The position numbers and the translations under genes are program-made. From positions 582,001 through 646,000 of the forward strand of contig NZ_UHIO01000001.1 in the NCBI RefSeq assembly GCF_900460315.1: a stretch of DNA of 64,000 bases, read 5' to 3'. Every line of letters begins with the position of its first letter. The stretch's first letter is position 1. Below the pieces are notes generated by a model. It searched no databases, was not told the DNA's origin, and was given only the letters and a program-made list of their open reading frames with translations. The stretch comes from Veillonella criceti (GTDB lineage Bacteria > Bacillota > Negativicutes > Veillonellales > Veillonellaceae). Below, piece by piece: positions 52,052 through 59,552 of the stretch.

Positions 52052-53641
52052 TTATTTCAACGTTATGTCCTTAAATGGCACTTCATATAGAGTTGGTGTA
52101 AAATGCAAACCTTCTACCCGATTATTGTAGATAGCTTTGTTATTTTCATAGGTCAATGGAATATACACAGCATCTTCATGTAAACGAGTCAATACAAATT
52201 TATATAAGTCTTGACGTTCAGTTTCATTCGTAGATGTTAAAATCTTAGTAATTGCTTCATCAATTTCAGCTTTATCTGCTAAACCTTGTTGTGCTGCATA
52301 ATCGCCATATACAGGCTTACGCATACCAGATAAAGAGGACTGTGGATCATATGGCAAGCCCCACGAAATATTAAATACCATATCAAAATTACCAGACTTC
52401 ATATTATCGCGATAGGACTGCTCTTCTTCACCTTTAATGTGAAGTATAATGCCTAATTTCTTGTATTCAGCTTGTAAAAATTCAGAAATAGCTTTTTCAG
52501 TTACACTATCACTGTTATATAGCAAATTAAGTTCTAATGGCGTTCCTTCTTTTGTCAAAATACCATCAGCCCCTAGCACATAGCCAGCAGAGGTCAACAT
52601 TGATTTAGCTGTTTCAACATTATACTCATAAGGTTTTAACCCTACGTTGGCATAAGGCACTGTTGATGCATATAATGTATCGGCTGGTTTTTCAATACCA
52701 TAAAACACACCTTCTGAAATAGCCTCTTTATTGGTCGCATGTTGTAACGCTTGACGAACTAATTTATCACTTAAATGAGCTTTTGTTGTATTTAATACAA
52801 TCTCGCGCGTAGACATAGGTTCAGATAAGGCGACCTTAAAGCCTTTTTGATCTTTAAATTTACGAATTGCATCAGCATCTACCATATTTTTACCGAATAT
52901 TAAATCAACTTCCCCTTTCTCAAGGGCCAAAATACGGGTCTGATTATCTGGAATCACCTTAACTAAAATTGTTTTAACCTTTGGCTTTTCCCCCCAGTAT
53001 AATTCATTAGCTTCAAAAATAGCGTATTTATCCGTCACCACTTCTTTTAATTTATACGGCCCACTGCCAATATATTCAGTAACCCCATCCTTAGTACTCC
53101 CGTTTTTCATTGCTTTTGGTGAAATCATAGCAAATGGACGTGTTACGCCTAGTTCAGTTAATAATGGATAATACGGTTTTGTAAGATGAATTACAAATGT
53201 TAAATCATCAGTAGCTTCATAATTGTCGATTAAACTCATTGATTCTAGCCATGTATGACGAGATTTATTTTCAAAAATAGCATCAAAATTAGCCTTAATC
53301 GCATGCGCATCTAACACTTCGCCATCACTAAATTTTACATTTGGACGGATTTTAAAAGTATACGTTTGGCCATCTTCACTAATTGTCCAACTTTCAGCTA
53401 ATGCAGGCGCATAACCTGTATCCGTAATCTCTACTAATGTATCATACAGCATTTCTTGGGCATACATTTCCCCCGCATATAAATGGGGATTTAAATCACG
53501 CACATCGCGAAAATTAACAAACGTAAGCTGATCACTGTTTGCACTTTGGCTTGCTTGATTGCCGGCCGTTCCTGCACAACCTAAAATACCAAACGCACTT
53601 ACTGTTAATAAGGCGGCACATACAAGTCGTTTTAATCTCAT
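52052..53641 (-). CDS. nikA: Nickel-binding lipoprotein NikA (SBP_bac_5)
   Basis: The substrate-binding component, a 529-residue lipoprotein: signal MRLKRLVCAALLTVSAF, lipobox LGCA. Many blocks recall E. coli NikA: DLNPHLYAGEMYAQEMLYD, YYPLLTELGVTRPFAMISP, YWGEKPKVK, DTLYASTVPYANVGLKPY, QQGLADK. Where E. coli NikA has a metal-ligand His in its SSMRVPSHAD loop, this protein reads SGMRKPVYGD, so binding may differ or a metallophore be used. The frame opens 108 nt upstream, but GAGGAG is placed for this start. Confidence 0.85.
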   Translation of the reverse strand: MRLKRLVCAALLTVSAFGILGCAGTAGNQASQSANSDQLTFVNFRDVRDLNPHLYAGEMYAQEMLYDTLVEITDTGYAPALAESWTISEDGQTYTFKIRPNVKFSDGEVLDAHAIKANFDAIFENKSRHTWLESMSLIDNYEATDDLTFVIHLTKPYYPLLTELGVTRPFAMISPKAMKNGSTKDGVTEYIGSGPYKLKEVVTDKYAIFEANELYWGEKPKVKTILVKVIPDNQTRILALEKGEVDLIFGKNMVDADAIRKFKDQKGFKVALSEPMSTREIVLNTTKAHLSDKLVRQALQHATNKEAISEGVFYGIEKPADTLYASTVPYANVGLKPYEYNVETAKSMLTSAGYVLGADGILTKEGTPLELNLLYNSDSVTEKAISEFLQAEYKKLGIILHIKGEEEQSYRDNMKSGNFDMVFNISWGLPYDPQSSLSGMRKPVYGDYAAQQGLADKAEIDEAITKILTSTNETERQDLYKFVLTRLHEDAVYIPLTYENNKAIYNNRVEGLHFTPTLYEVPFKDITLK

Positions 53642-53704
53642 AGTACAACTCCTCAACGTTTCTACCAAATACACTACTACCACAAACCGAAACAACATAT
53701 TTTG

Positions 53705-53734
53705 ATAATAATTCACATTTATATCTATTGTCAA
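53705..53734 (-). promoter_or_regulatory. Promoter of the nik operon
   Basis: On the minus strand: TTGACA, an 18-nt spacer, TATTAT, about 64 nt before nikA. No convincing NikR or Fur dyad was found in the remaining AT-rich gap (53735-53935). Confidence 0.6.
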
Positions 53735-53935
53735 TAACACTTTGTACACTAAATCGACCGTATGTAATAACTTATTTTTAATTTTATTTTTTTCGATATC
53801 AATACGATTATTCCCATAATTTAGGTATGTAAAACTAACATCAACAAAGAAATATAATTAATATGCTACTTTTCCCACAAATCATTATATTGATAATATC
53901 TATCAATTACCAAATTCTTAAATATACTCTCAATC

Positions 53936-53963
53936 AAAAAAGAGAGACTATTTCCAGTCCCTC
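53936..53963 (-). terminator. Terminator of the marR-SMR operon
   Basis: On the minus strand GAGGGACT pairs with AGTCTCTC, then TTTTTTGAT, 52 nt after the SMR gene. Confidence 0.8.
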
Positions 53964-54015
53964 TTATCAAAAATTCAAATAACTATTTCAATATTATTTG
54001 ATAGGTAATTCTGTT

Positions 54016-54339
54016 TTAATGAGCACCTTTCAAATTTAATAAAATTACTCCTACAACGATAAGTGCAATACCGACTATCCCCGTCATAGATAACTCTTCC
54101 TTCCAAATATATACTCCAATAAAAGCTGTCAGTGCGGTACCAATGCCAGACCAAATAGCATACGCAATACTAAGCGGTATTAAATTCAACGCCTTTGAAA
54201 GAACAAAAAAGGAAGATCCCATGCCTACCACAAAGACAAGTGATGGTATTAACTTCGTAAACCCCACCGACAACTTTAACATCGATGTGGAAAAAATCTC
54301 TAATACAATAGCGGTTCCTAATAAAATATATCCAAACAT
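54016..54339 (-). CDS. SMR family multidrug/guanidinium exporter (EmrE/QacE-like)
   Basis: A 107-residue, four-helix proton antiporter acting as a dimer. The essential membrane Glu14 is present (GTAIVLEIFSTSMLKLS), with the family blocks PLSIAYAIWSGIGTALTAFIG and WKEEL. It could export quaternary ammonium drugs or guanidinium; the sequence does not settle which. It follows the MarR gene by 41 nt, and the two probably form an autoregulated operon. Confidence 0.9.
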   Translation of the reverse strand: MFGYILLGTAIVLEIFSTSMLKLSVGFTKLIPSLVFVVGMGSSFFVLSKALNLIPLSIAYAIWSGIGTALTAFIGVYIWKEELSMTGIVGIALIVVGVILLNLKGAH

Positions 54340-54380
54340 AATACACCCTCCTAGATAATAATTTCAATGTATGGAACAAA

Positions 54381-54842
54381 CTAATCTTCAAGTTGTGAAA
54401 TTGTGACTTTATCTACACCTTCTCTAAAGGCCATAATAAATTGATGCATACCTTCTAATAAAACAGCTATATTATCTTCACCCATAACGGTCAACGCATG
54501 AGTCTCAACAGCTTGCAGCTCTTTCATAAGAGGACGAAATTTTTCTTGTCCAGCCCTTGTTAATCCCATACATTTCTCGCGATTATCATTATTTATGTGC
54601 ATATAATAAATTAATCCATCTTGGATTAACTGCTTACATATTGTTGATATTGTTTGTTTAGGTATAGCCCAATCATCACATATCTGACTTTGCGTACCAT
54701 ACGGTTGATAAAATAAAGTTACTATAATAGCTAATTTATTATAACTAATCCCTTTCGATTTAGCCCATGCAGCATAGAGTTCAGCAATCTGACCAAAGTA
54801 ACGCCCCATAGCTGTGATTTGTTCTTTTTGTAAACAATCCAT
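54381..54842 (-). CDS. MarR family regulator
   Basis: A 153-residue winged-helix dimer. The DNA-binding part is YGTQSQICDDWAIPKQTISTICKQLIQDGLI, then the wing (HINNDNREKCMGLTRAGQEKF). It precedes the SMR exporter, and its own promoter carries repeated sites, so autorepression released by a drug is likely. The start at 54842 has GGGGAG about 11 nt upstream; the frame-opening GTG lies within that site. Confidence 0.87.
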   Translation of the reverse strand: MDCLQKEQITAMGRYFGQIAELYAAWAKSKGISYNKLAIIVTLFYQPYGTQSQICDDWAIPKQTISTICKQLIQDGLIYYMHINNDNREKCMGLTRAGQEKFRPLMKELQAVETHALTVMGEDNIAVLLEGMHQFIMAFREGVDKVTISQLED

Positions 54843-54898
54843 ATAATAACACACTCCCCTTCTTTACTATTACTTTTTAAGCGATTTTCTCTAATCCC

Positions 54899-55015
54899 AA
54901 TTCGGACTATATCCCTTACTATGAATACAACAAATATCAAAGTTCTTAACAAAAATATAGTCCTAATTCGTACCATTAACACATCTATAATAGTATGAAT
55001 TAGGACTATTGTCAA
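54899..55015 (-). promoter_or_regulatory. marR-SMR promoter with three copies of an operator-like motif
   Basis: On the minus strand: TTGACA (55010-55015), a 17-nt spacer and TATTAT (54987-54992). The motif AATTAGGACTAT occurs at 54998-55009 (inside the spacer), inverted at 54957-54968, and as AATTCGGACTAT at 54899-54910. Copies flank the transcription start and fit MarR binding. Confidence 0.7.
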
Positions 55016-55123
55016 GAATTCTAATCAAATTCTTTATACCTTTTACTATTTATTCTATTTATCTTCAACTTCCCTACGTTTATTACATCTCCAAATACTT
55101 CTATACCACACGCACTAATAATT

Positions 55124-55663
55124 TTACGTTTTATTAAACTTTACAGATAGATGATTCGCAATCTTCACCAATAAAAGCATAACCGGTACTTCTACTAATA
55201 CACCCACTACAGTTGCTAAAGTTGCTCCTGATGATAATCCAAAAAGAGCTATAGCAACTGCTACCGACAATTCAAAAAAATTAGAGGCCCCTATCATTGA
55301 ACAAGGTGCAGCCATTGAGTACGGAAGTTTTAAATAATAAGCAATTGCAAAAGTAATTCCAAAAATAAAAAACACTTGTACAATAAGTGGAATAGCAATT
55401 AAAACAATATCTAATGGTTGTGCCAAAATCTTATCTCCTTGGAATGTGAAAATCATAATAAGAGTTAATAGTAACCCTACCATTGTATAGGGATCAAATC
55501 GCGGGATGAAATGATTCACCAAAAACGCTTCACCATATTTTTTTATAATAAATCGTCTTGTAATAATGTATAAGCACTATCCCCCTTTGTTAATTTACTC
55601 CATACAAATTAATACCCAAATTGTTAGATTTTTTTCAAAAAATGAAATGCCCTCTGACTTCAT
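55124..55663 (-). pseudogene. Decayed arsenite exporter ACR3 gene (internal deletion)
   Basis: Two pieces of an ACR3 permease remain in order. The first (55595-55663) has a good GGAGG site and reads MKSEGISFFEKNLTIWVLIC, then ME and a stop, matching the family's N terminus. The second reads in frame from RRFIIKKYGEAFLVNHFIPRF (from about 55570) through helices with the signature NFFELSVAVAIALFG and LATVVGVLVEVPVMLLLVKIANH to 55124. About half of a normal ~350-residue protein, the middle, is missing. An ATG at 55522 opens a 132-codon remnant that cannot be a full transporter. Confidence 0.85.
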
Positions 55664-55695
55664 AATAGCCTCCTACTAAAATTCTGATCTTACGC

Positions 55696-55719
55696 TCAAA
55701 TCAAAATATTTTGATTTGA
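55696..55719 (-). promoter_or_regulatory. ArsR operator before the acr3 remnant
   Basis: A perfect 24-bp palindrome with the form TCAAATCAA-N6-TTGATTTGA, 33 nt before the acr3 remnant start. The same arms recur before arsR. Confidence 0.8.
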
Positions 55720-55726
55720 AATTTAT

Positions 55727-55758
55727 TTTTTAGTCACCCCAAAAAAGGGTGACTAAAA
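55727..55758 (-). repeat. Inverted repeat directly after arsR
   Basis: TTTTTAGTCACCC pairs with GGGTGACTAAAA around an A-run. It starts 1 nt after the arsR stop. It lacks a free U-tract on the minus strand, so it is at best a weak terminator or an mRNA-stabilising stem. Confidence 0.55.
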
Positions 55759-55759
55759 T

Positions 55760-56053
55760 TTATAGAATATTTGTTGCAGCCAATAAGACTTCAACCGCTT
55801 TCTGACGCCCTTCTGGCGAAATATGATAAAATGTCCATTTGCCTTCCGGTCTACCAATCACAATACCTGACTCACAGAGGATTTTCATATGATAAGATAG
55901 ACCAGATTGCGTTAAATCAAGCTGCTCTAATAACACACAAGAACATTCTTCGCCATGTTGTAAAAGAGCTAAAATAGCTAACCGTTTTTCATCAGATAAA
56001 GCCTTAAATATTTTAGCATTAGCTTTATGATTCAAATGCTCATTTGCTAACAT
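55760..56053 (-). CDS. arsR: ArsR/SmtB family arsenic-type repressor
   Basis: A 97-residue winged-helix repressor that leaves DNA when As(III)/Sb(III) binds. Cys37 and Cys39 (EECSCVLLEQLDLTQSGLSYHMKIL) lie at the start of the recognition-helix region, the classical ArsR sensor place. AAGGA precedes the ATG. It is intact although its target exporter next door is broken. Matching operators stand before it and before the acr3 remnant. Confidence 0.88.
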   Translation of the reverse strand: MLANEHLNHKANAKIFKALSDEKRLAILALLQHGEECSCVLLEQLDLTQSGLSYHMKILCESGIVIGRPEGKWTFYHISPEGRQKAVEVLLAATNIL

Positions 56054-56070
56054 ATGAGTTCATCCTTCCA

Positions 56071-56127
56071 TCAAATCAAACATTATTGATTTGATGTTAT
56101 CATACACCTTTACATTTGATTTGTCAA
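56071..56127 (-). promoter_or_regulatory. arsR promoter and operator
   Basis: On the minus strand: TTGACA (56122-56127), a 17-nt spacer, TATGAT (56099-56104). The operator TCAAATCAA-N6-TTGATTTGA (56071-56094) covers the start point; a further half-site (AATCAAA) sits in the spacer beside the -35. Confidence 0.8.
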
Positions 56128-56185
56128 TTATACTAATTAACAACAATTTCTCAATACATCATTAGGTCTAAGATCATATCACCAT

Positions 56186-56911
56186 TTAAGGTTTAATAAC
56201 CTTATACCGTGCCCAAATAGCGCCACCTGTTTGCGCTGAAACATCAATCAATTCAAATCGTTGCGGCGTGTCTGTAGCAAGCCCTTCTGGCGCTGCAAAT
56301 AATGCCGGTGTTTTCATAGAACCGTCAGCTGACGCTGCAATAACTACACTCACTTCATCACAAAGACCGGCTTGTATGAATGACCAATTGACGATACCGC
56401 CACCACCTAACATAAGCCGTTTCACACCAAATAATTTACATAACTTATCCATCGCCAGCGCATAATCAAGTTCTGTATCGCCAGCAATAATGTACGGAAT
56501 ATTCTTAGACCGTAAAAATGCTTTATACGCATTACTTGCCTTTCCCGTCAATACTTCAATAACCTGAGCCCGTGTTGTCTCATAGATAACTGTACTACTT
56601 TCCCAACCTAACCGGCCAGAAGTATCAATTGAAACATAATATAAAGGCTCATTTTTAGGTACAACAAAATCACCGGCTGGTACGAGTGGTGCTGACTCAT
56701 CTAACACCGGCTCTTTATAAAATGTAAAATTATCATCCGTTGTCACTCGCCCTGAAATCCAACCATCCATTTCATAATAAGGCTTTTCTCCAAAGGCAAT
56801 ATCATAAAATACATCCCCTGCTTTTGTGCCTTCTGGTGTATCAAAAAAATTCCCCATAATCTTACCATCTAACGATGTCACCATGTGACAAAAAATATAC
56901 GGCCGTTCCAT
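56186..56911 (-). CDS. RibD C-terminal/DHFR-fold NADPH-dependent reductase family protein
   Basis: A 241-residue stand-alone reductase domain. Family marks are MVTSLDGKIMGNF near the N terminus and LMLGGGGIVNWSFIQAGLCDEV near residue 185, the nucleotide-binding GGG turn. There is no deaminase domain, so it is not a full RibD; its substrate is unknown. GAGGAGG precedes the ATG. It is monocistronic, and its promoter has the shape of a MerR-family target, which points to induction by a reactive or toxic compound (inference). Confidence 0.8.
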   Translation of the reverse strand: MERPYIFCHMVTSLDGKIMGNFFDTPEGTKAGDVFYDIAFGEKPYYEMDGWISGRVTTDDNFTFYKEPVLDESAPLVPAGDFVVPKNEPLYYVSIDTSGRLGWESSTVIYETTRAQVIEVLTGKASNAYKAFLRSKNIPYIIAGDTELDYALAMDKLCKLFGVKRLMLGGGGIVNWSFIQAGLCDEVSVVIAASADGSMKTPALFAAPEGLATDTPQRFELIDVSAQTGGAIWARYKVIKP

Positions 56912-56948
56912 AAGTAACCTCCTCTAATTGTCAATTTATTATATATTC

Positions 56949-56979
56949 AGCATACCCTATGGAGTTAACTTCAAGTCAA
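56949..56979 (-). promoter_or_regulatory. MerR/NmlR-type promoter of the RibD-like gene
   Basis: On the minus strand: TTGACT, a 19-nt spacer, TATGCT. The spacer holds an imperfect dyad centred on GTTAAC (TGAAGTTAACTCCA), the shape of NmlR/AdhR targets. The remaining gap up to 57258 is AT-rich, with no other strong signal seen. Confidence 0.6.
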
Positions 56980-57258
56980 GCACTTATTGTAATTAAATAC
57001 TCCTAAAACAACCTTAATTACTATTAGTCATAACACCTAACAATTAGTGAATGACTATTAACAAAAAGTATTATCTTATATCTTCATTTTTTGATATGCT
57101 AAATATGACAAAAACATGAAATATAACAAACTGTTAAAATTATGAGCTTAATCTTTTATCGGTTTAGTTTAATTCAGTCTCTAATATTTCTGCCTTAGTC
57201 AAATTTATATGTAATGAAGTGTTTAGTGTTTTTTGTGTTTTATTAGGAGAGTGATAGT

Positions 57259-57822
57259 ATGAAAAAATTCATGCGCATACTAACAGTGTTATTTATCCCT
57301 TTATTTATGGCCACTTTGTACAATCCAGTGGATGCTAGCTGGCTCAGTAAAACATTGGACAAACTCGATCGTGCCTTAGGTATACCAGCCGGTACTACAA
57401 CAACCTCCGATGGTACGATGAAAGCTTCTCAACGTGGTGAACGTTGGATTGAAGTGTCTTCGAATAAATACTATACAACCTATGTAGACCGCCGTAGCTT
57501 AGAAGCTAGCGGACAAGCACAAAATCGTGTAGTGAGGGCCCATGTAATGCATGTATTTACACCATTAGGTTCTCAATGGATTGGCAATACAAGTGGTGGC
57601 AATGTAAAGCCAGATGTGATTACTGTTTCTATCAGTAATTATCCTGAAAAGTACACTACTACAAATTTAGATGGTTTTTCTAAGAAATATTATGATGTGC
57701 ATGGCAATTTAATTTATGATGGTTGGTTAAATGACACTGATGATTACATTAGATATACTCCTATGTCTGAGCAAGAACAAATCAAAGATACACTCTTTGC
57801 TATGTTCGGTTGGAATTACTAA
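57259..57822 (+). CDS. Secreted protein of unknown function
   Basis: Not firmly recognised. The 187-residue protein has a signal peptide (MKKF, hydrophobic core to about residue 24, likely cut after VDA). The mature part begins WLSKTLDKLDRAL, then WIEVSSNKYYTTYVDRRSLEAS, a beta-rich pattern that recalls surface-adhesin-E-like domains (weak). There is no lipobox or anchor, so it is probably periplasmic. TTAGGAGAG precedes the ATG. It is monocistronic and convergent with frnE. Confidence 0.65.
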   Translation: MKKFMRILTVLFIPLFMATLYNPVDASWLSKTLDKLDRALGIPAGTTTTSDGTMKASQRGERWIEVSSNKYYTTYVDRRSLEASGQAQNRVVRAHVMHVFTPLGSQWIGNTSGGNVKPDVITVSISNYPEKYTTTNLDGFSKKYYDVHGNLIYDGWLNDTDDYIRYTPMSEQEQIKDTLFAMFGWNY

Positions 57823-57863
57823 CAGATTATCGTACTCATATAATTAAAAATCTTATAAACACC

Positions 57864-57904
57864 AAAAGGACTGAATCACTATGGCTATTCAGTCCTTTTT
57901 ACAA
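57864..57904 (+). terminator. Bidirectional terminator between the secreted protein and frnE
   Basis: AAAAGGACTGAAT pairs with ATTCAGTCCTTTT, followed by T on the plus strand and by TTTTGG on the minus strand. Confidence 0.85.
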
Positions 57905-57922
57905 TTTAATTCAAATTTAAAT

Positions 57923-58579
57923 TTACTGCGTTATTTCTTTTTCAAGCATTTCACGAAGCACTTTTTCAAATTCTTCTACTGGCAAAGCCCCAGGTAATGC
58001 AACTTGATCATTCACAACAAAGAATGGCACTGCTTGAATACCATAACGAGCTGCTAAGGCTTCTTCTTCACGCACCTCATTACTATATGCATCAGATGCT
58101 AATACCGTACGAGCTTCTGATTCTGATAGACCAACTTGTTTAACAATATCTAGTAAAACACTATGGTCAGCTAGTGGTTTACTTTCTGTAAAATATGCTG
58201 CATATAATCGTTCGGTCAAAGTATCTGATAATTCATAACTTTTTGTCTGAGCCCATTTTGTTAAACGATGCGCATCAAAAGTATTGGTAGATTGTGCTTT
58301 GTCATATTTAAAATCAAGACCAATGGCCTGCCCCATCAAATTAATGCCATTTATTTTATCTTCAGCCACTTCACGTGATAAACCATACTTTTGAGCAAAT
58401 CGTTCAACTGTTGTAGTATTACAAACAGTGGGTGCTGTGGGATCCAGTTCAAACGCTTTCATAATGACTGTAATATTAAGATCTTTTTCAGCCTTAATCT
58501 TTTGAATAGCAGCTTCTAAATGATTACGCCCAATATAACAAAAAGGGCAGGCATAATCTGACCAATATATAATTTCCAT
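57923..58579 (-). CDS. DsbA family protein, FrnE type
   Basis: A cytosolic thioredoxin-fold oxidoreductase of 218 residues with no signal peptide. The active site is CPFC at 11-14 (YWSDYACPFCYIG), with the helical insert typical of FrnE (THRLTKWAQT-like DAHRLTKWAQT) and cis-Pro loop GIQAVPFFVVN. The family acts on disulfides or polyketide isomerisation; its role here is open, though oxidative stress is plausible. The ATG has AAAGGAAC nearby. Confidence 0.85.
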   Translation of the reverse strand: MEIIYWSDYACPFCYIGRNHLEAAIQKIKAEKDLNITVIMKAFELDPTAPTVCNTTTVERFAQKYGLSREVAEDKINGINLMGQAIGLDFKYDKAQSTNTFDAHRLTKWAQTKSYELSDTLTERLYAAYFTESKPLADHSVLLDIVKQVGLSESEARTVLASDAYSNEVREEEALAARYGIQAVPFFVVNDQVALPGALPVEEFEKVLREMLEKEITQ

Positions 58580-58625
58580 AAAGTTCCTTTCTACTATTAA
58601 TAAACAATGATTCCAATATTAGTTA

Positions 58626-59225
58626 TTATAAAATAACTATACGAGTCACAACATTATCATCGTGTATAAATCTAATGCCCACTATATAATCTGTATAATA
58701 TTTAAACACTCCGTAAAACCATTTATTTTCTTGAACTAAATCAGGTCTACCATATAAAGAATATACTTTTTCTAAACTATCTCCTACAGCTACACCTCTC
58801 GCAGTAGTAGCATCACGATTTGTAATCTCAATAGTTTGAATTTCTTCGCTATGTAAAAAAGGATAAAAATAAATACCACCATATGCAACAGACACTATAT
58901 AACCACCACTATATTCTATGGCCGTTGGCTTGCCTAAACTTTGTTGAATATCTGCAAAACTAGCCCCTCGCGATATACCAACAACCATCAAATCCTCCTT
59001 TGGTAGAAACTTTCCATATGGACGCCCTTTAGGAGCATTATCATATTTCCCCTTCATATTTGCTAATGCACTTTTCATTTTACTCTTATTTTGTGTAACC
59101 CCATTATTAGTAGCAGCTTGTACAGCGCTAGAATTTACTGGTTCTACATTAGTTATATCTAACTGCAAAGTACCTAATATTCCTAAACTAGCCACTACAG
59201 CAAATACTTTAAATGCTTTTTTCAT
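58626..59225 (-). CDS. Secreted protein with a SmpA/OmlA-like repeat pattern, unknown function
   Basis: Not firmly recognised. The 199-residue protein has a signal peptide (MKKAFKVFAVVASLGILGTLQ; probable cut after AVQA) and a basic linker. The rest shows two copies of a pattern, GISRGASFADIQQSLGKPTAIEY and GVAVGDSLEKVYSLYGRPDLVQ, that recalls the G(x)S..V....G.P motif of SmpA/OmlA-type folds. No lipobox. GGAGGAG is 8 nt before the start used; the frame-opening GTG is within that site. Confidence 0.65.
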   Translation of the reverse strand: MKKAFKVFAVVASLGILGTLQLDITNVEPVNSSAVQAATNNGVTQNKSKMKSALANMKGKYDNAPKGRPYGKFLPKEDLMVVGISRGASFADIQQSLGKPTAIEYSGGYIVSVAYGGIYFYPFLHSEEIQTIEITNRDATTARGVAVGDSLEKVYSLYGRPDLVQENKWFYGVFKYYTDYIVGIRFIHDDNVVTRIVIL

Positions 59226-59421
59226 CGTTAACACTCCTCCCCCTTAACAAAGTATTATTACCAACTATCAATCGACCATTTATTGTACTATATTCAACAA
59301 ATAAACTAAAATTCCTTTAATTATAATTTCTTTAATTACACATAATATAATAAATACACTCATATCCTAAACAAGAAATCTAGTAGGTTAATTTATTCTT
59401 AAAGCTTCTTAATTAACAAAG

Positions 59422-59454
59422 AGGCTCTTGAATATCCTAAGATTTCAAGAGCCT
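59422..59454 (-). terminator. Probable terminator of the P1B ATPase gene
   Basis: AGGCTCTTGAA pairs with TTCAAGAGCCT; the minus-strand tail TCTTTGTTAATT is only moderately U-rich. It lies 98 nt beyond the gene. Nothing else convincing is seen in 59226-59421. Confidence 0.6.
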
Positions 59455-59484
59455 AAATTACATTTTCTTTTTAGATAAGTTTAA

Positions 59485-59544
59485 TTTAGAATACATTATT
59501 TACTTTTAGATTACATTATTTACTTTTAGATTATATTATTTATT
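59485..59544. repeat. Three 20-bp tandem repeats
   Basis: The unit TTTAGATTACATTATTTACT is repeated three times head to tail (59485, 59505, 59525) with a few substitutions, ending 8 nt before the P1B ATPase stop on the other strand. Confidence 0.85.
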
Positions 59545-59552
59545 TTTCAAAT

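Noticed and set aside
52052-53749. Longer NikA start at 53749
   Set aside because: The extra 36 residues overlap the promoter and would bury the lipoprotein signal; GAGGAG is placed for 53641.
53735-53935. NikR or nickel riboswitch upstream of nikA
   Set aside because: No matching dyad or conserved riboswitch core could be found by eye.
55124-55522. The 132-codon ORF as an intact small transporter
   Set aside because: It matches only the C-terminal part of ACR3, and the N-terminal piece with its own RBS lies just upstream with a stop; a deletion pseudogene explains both.
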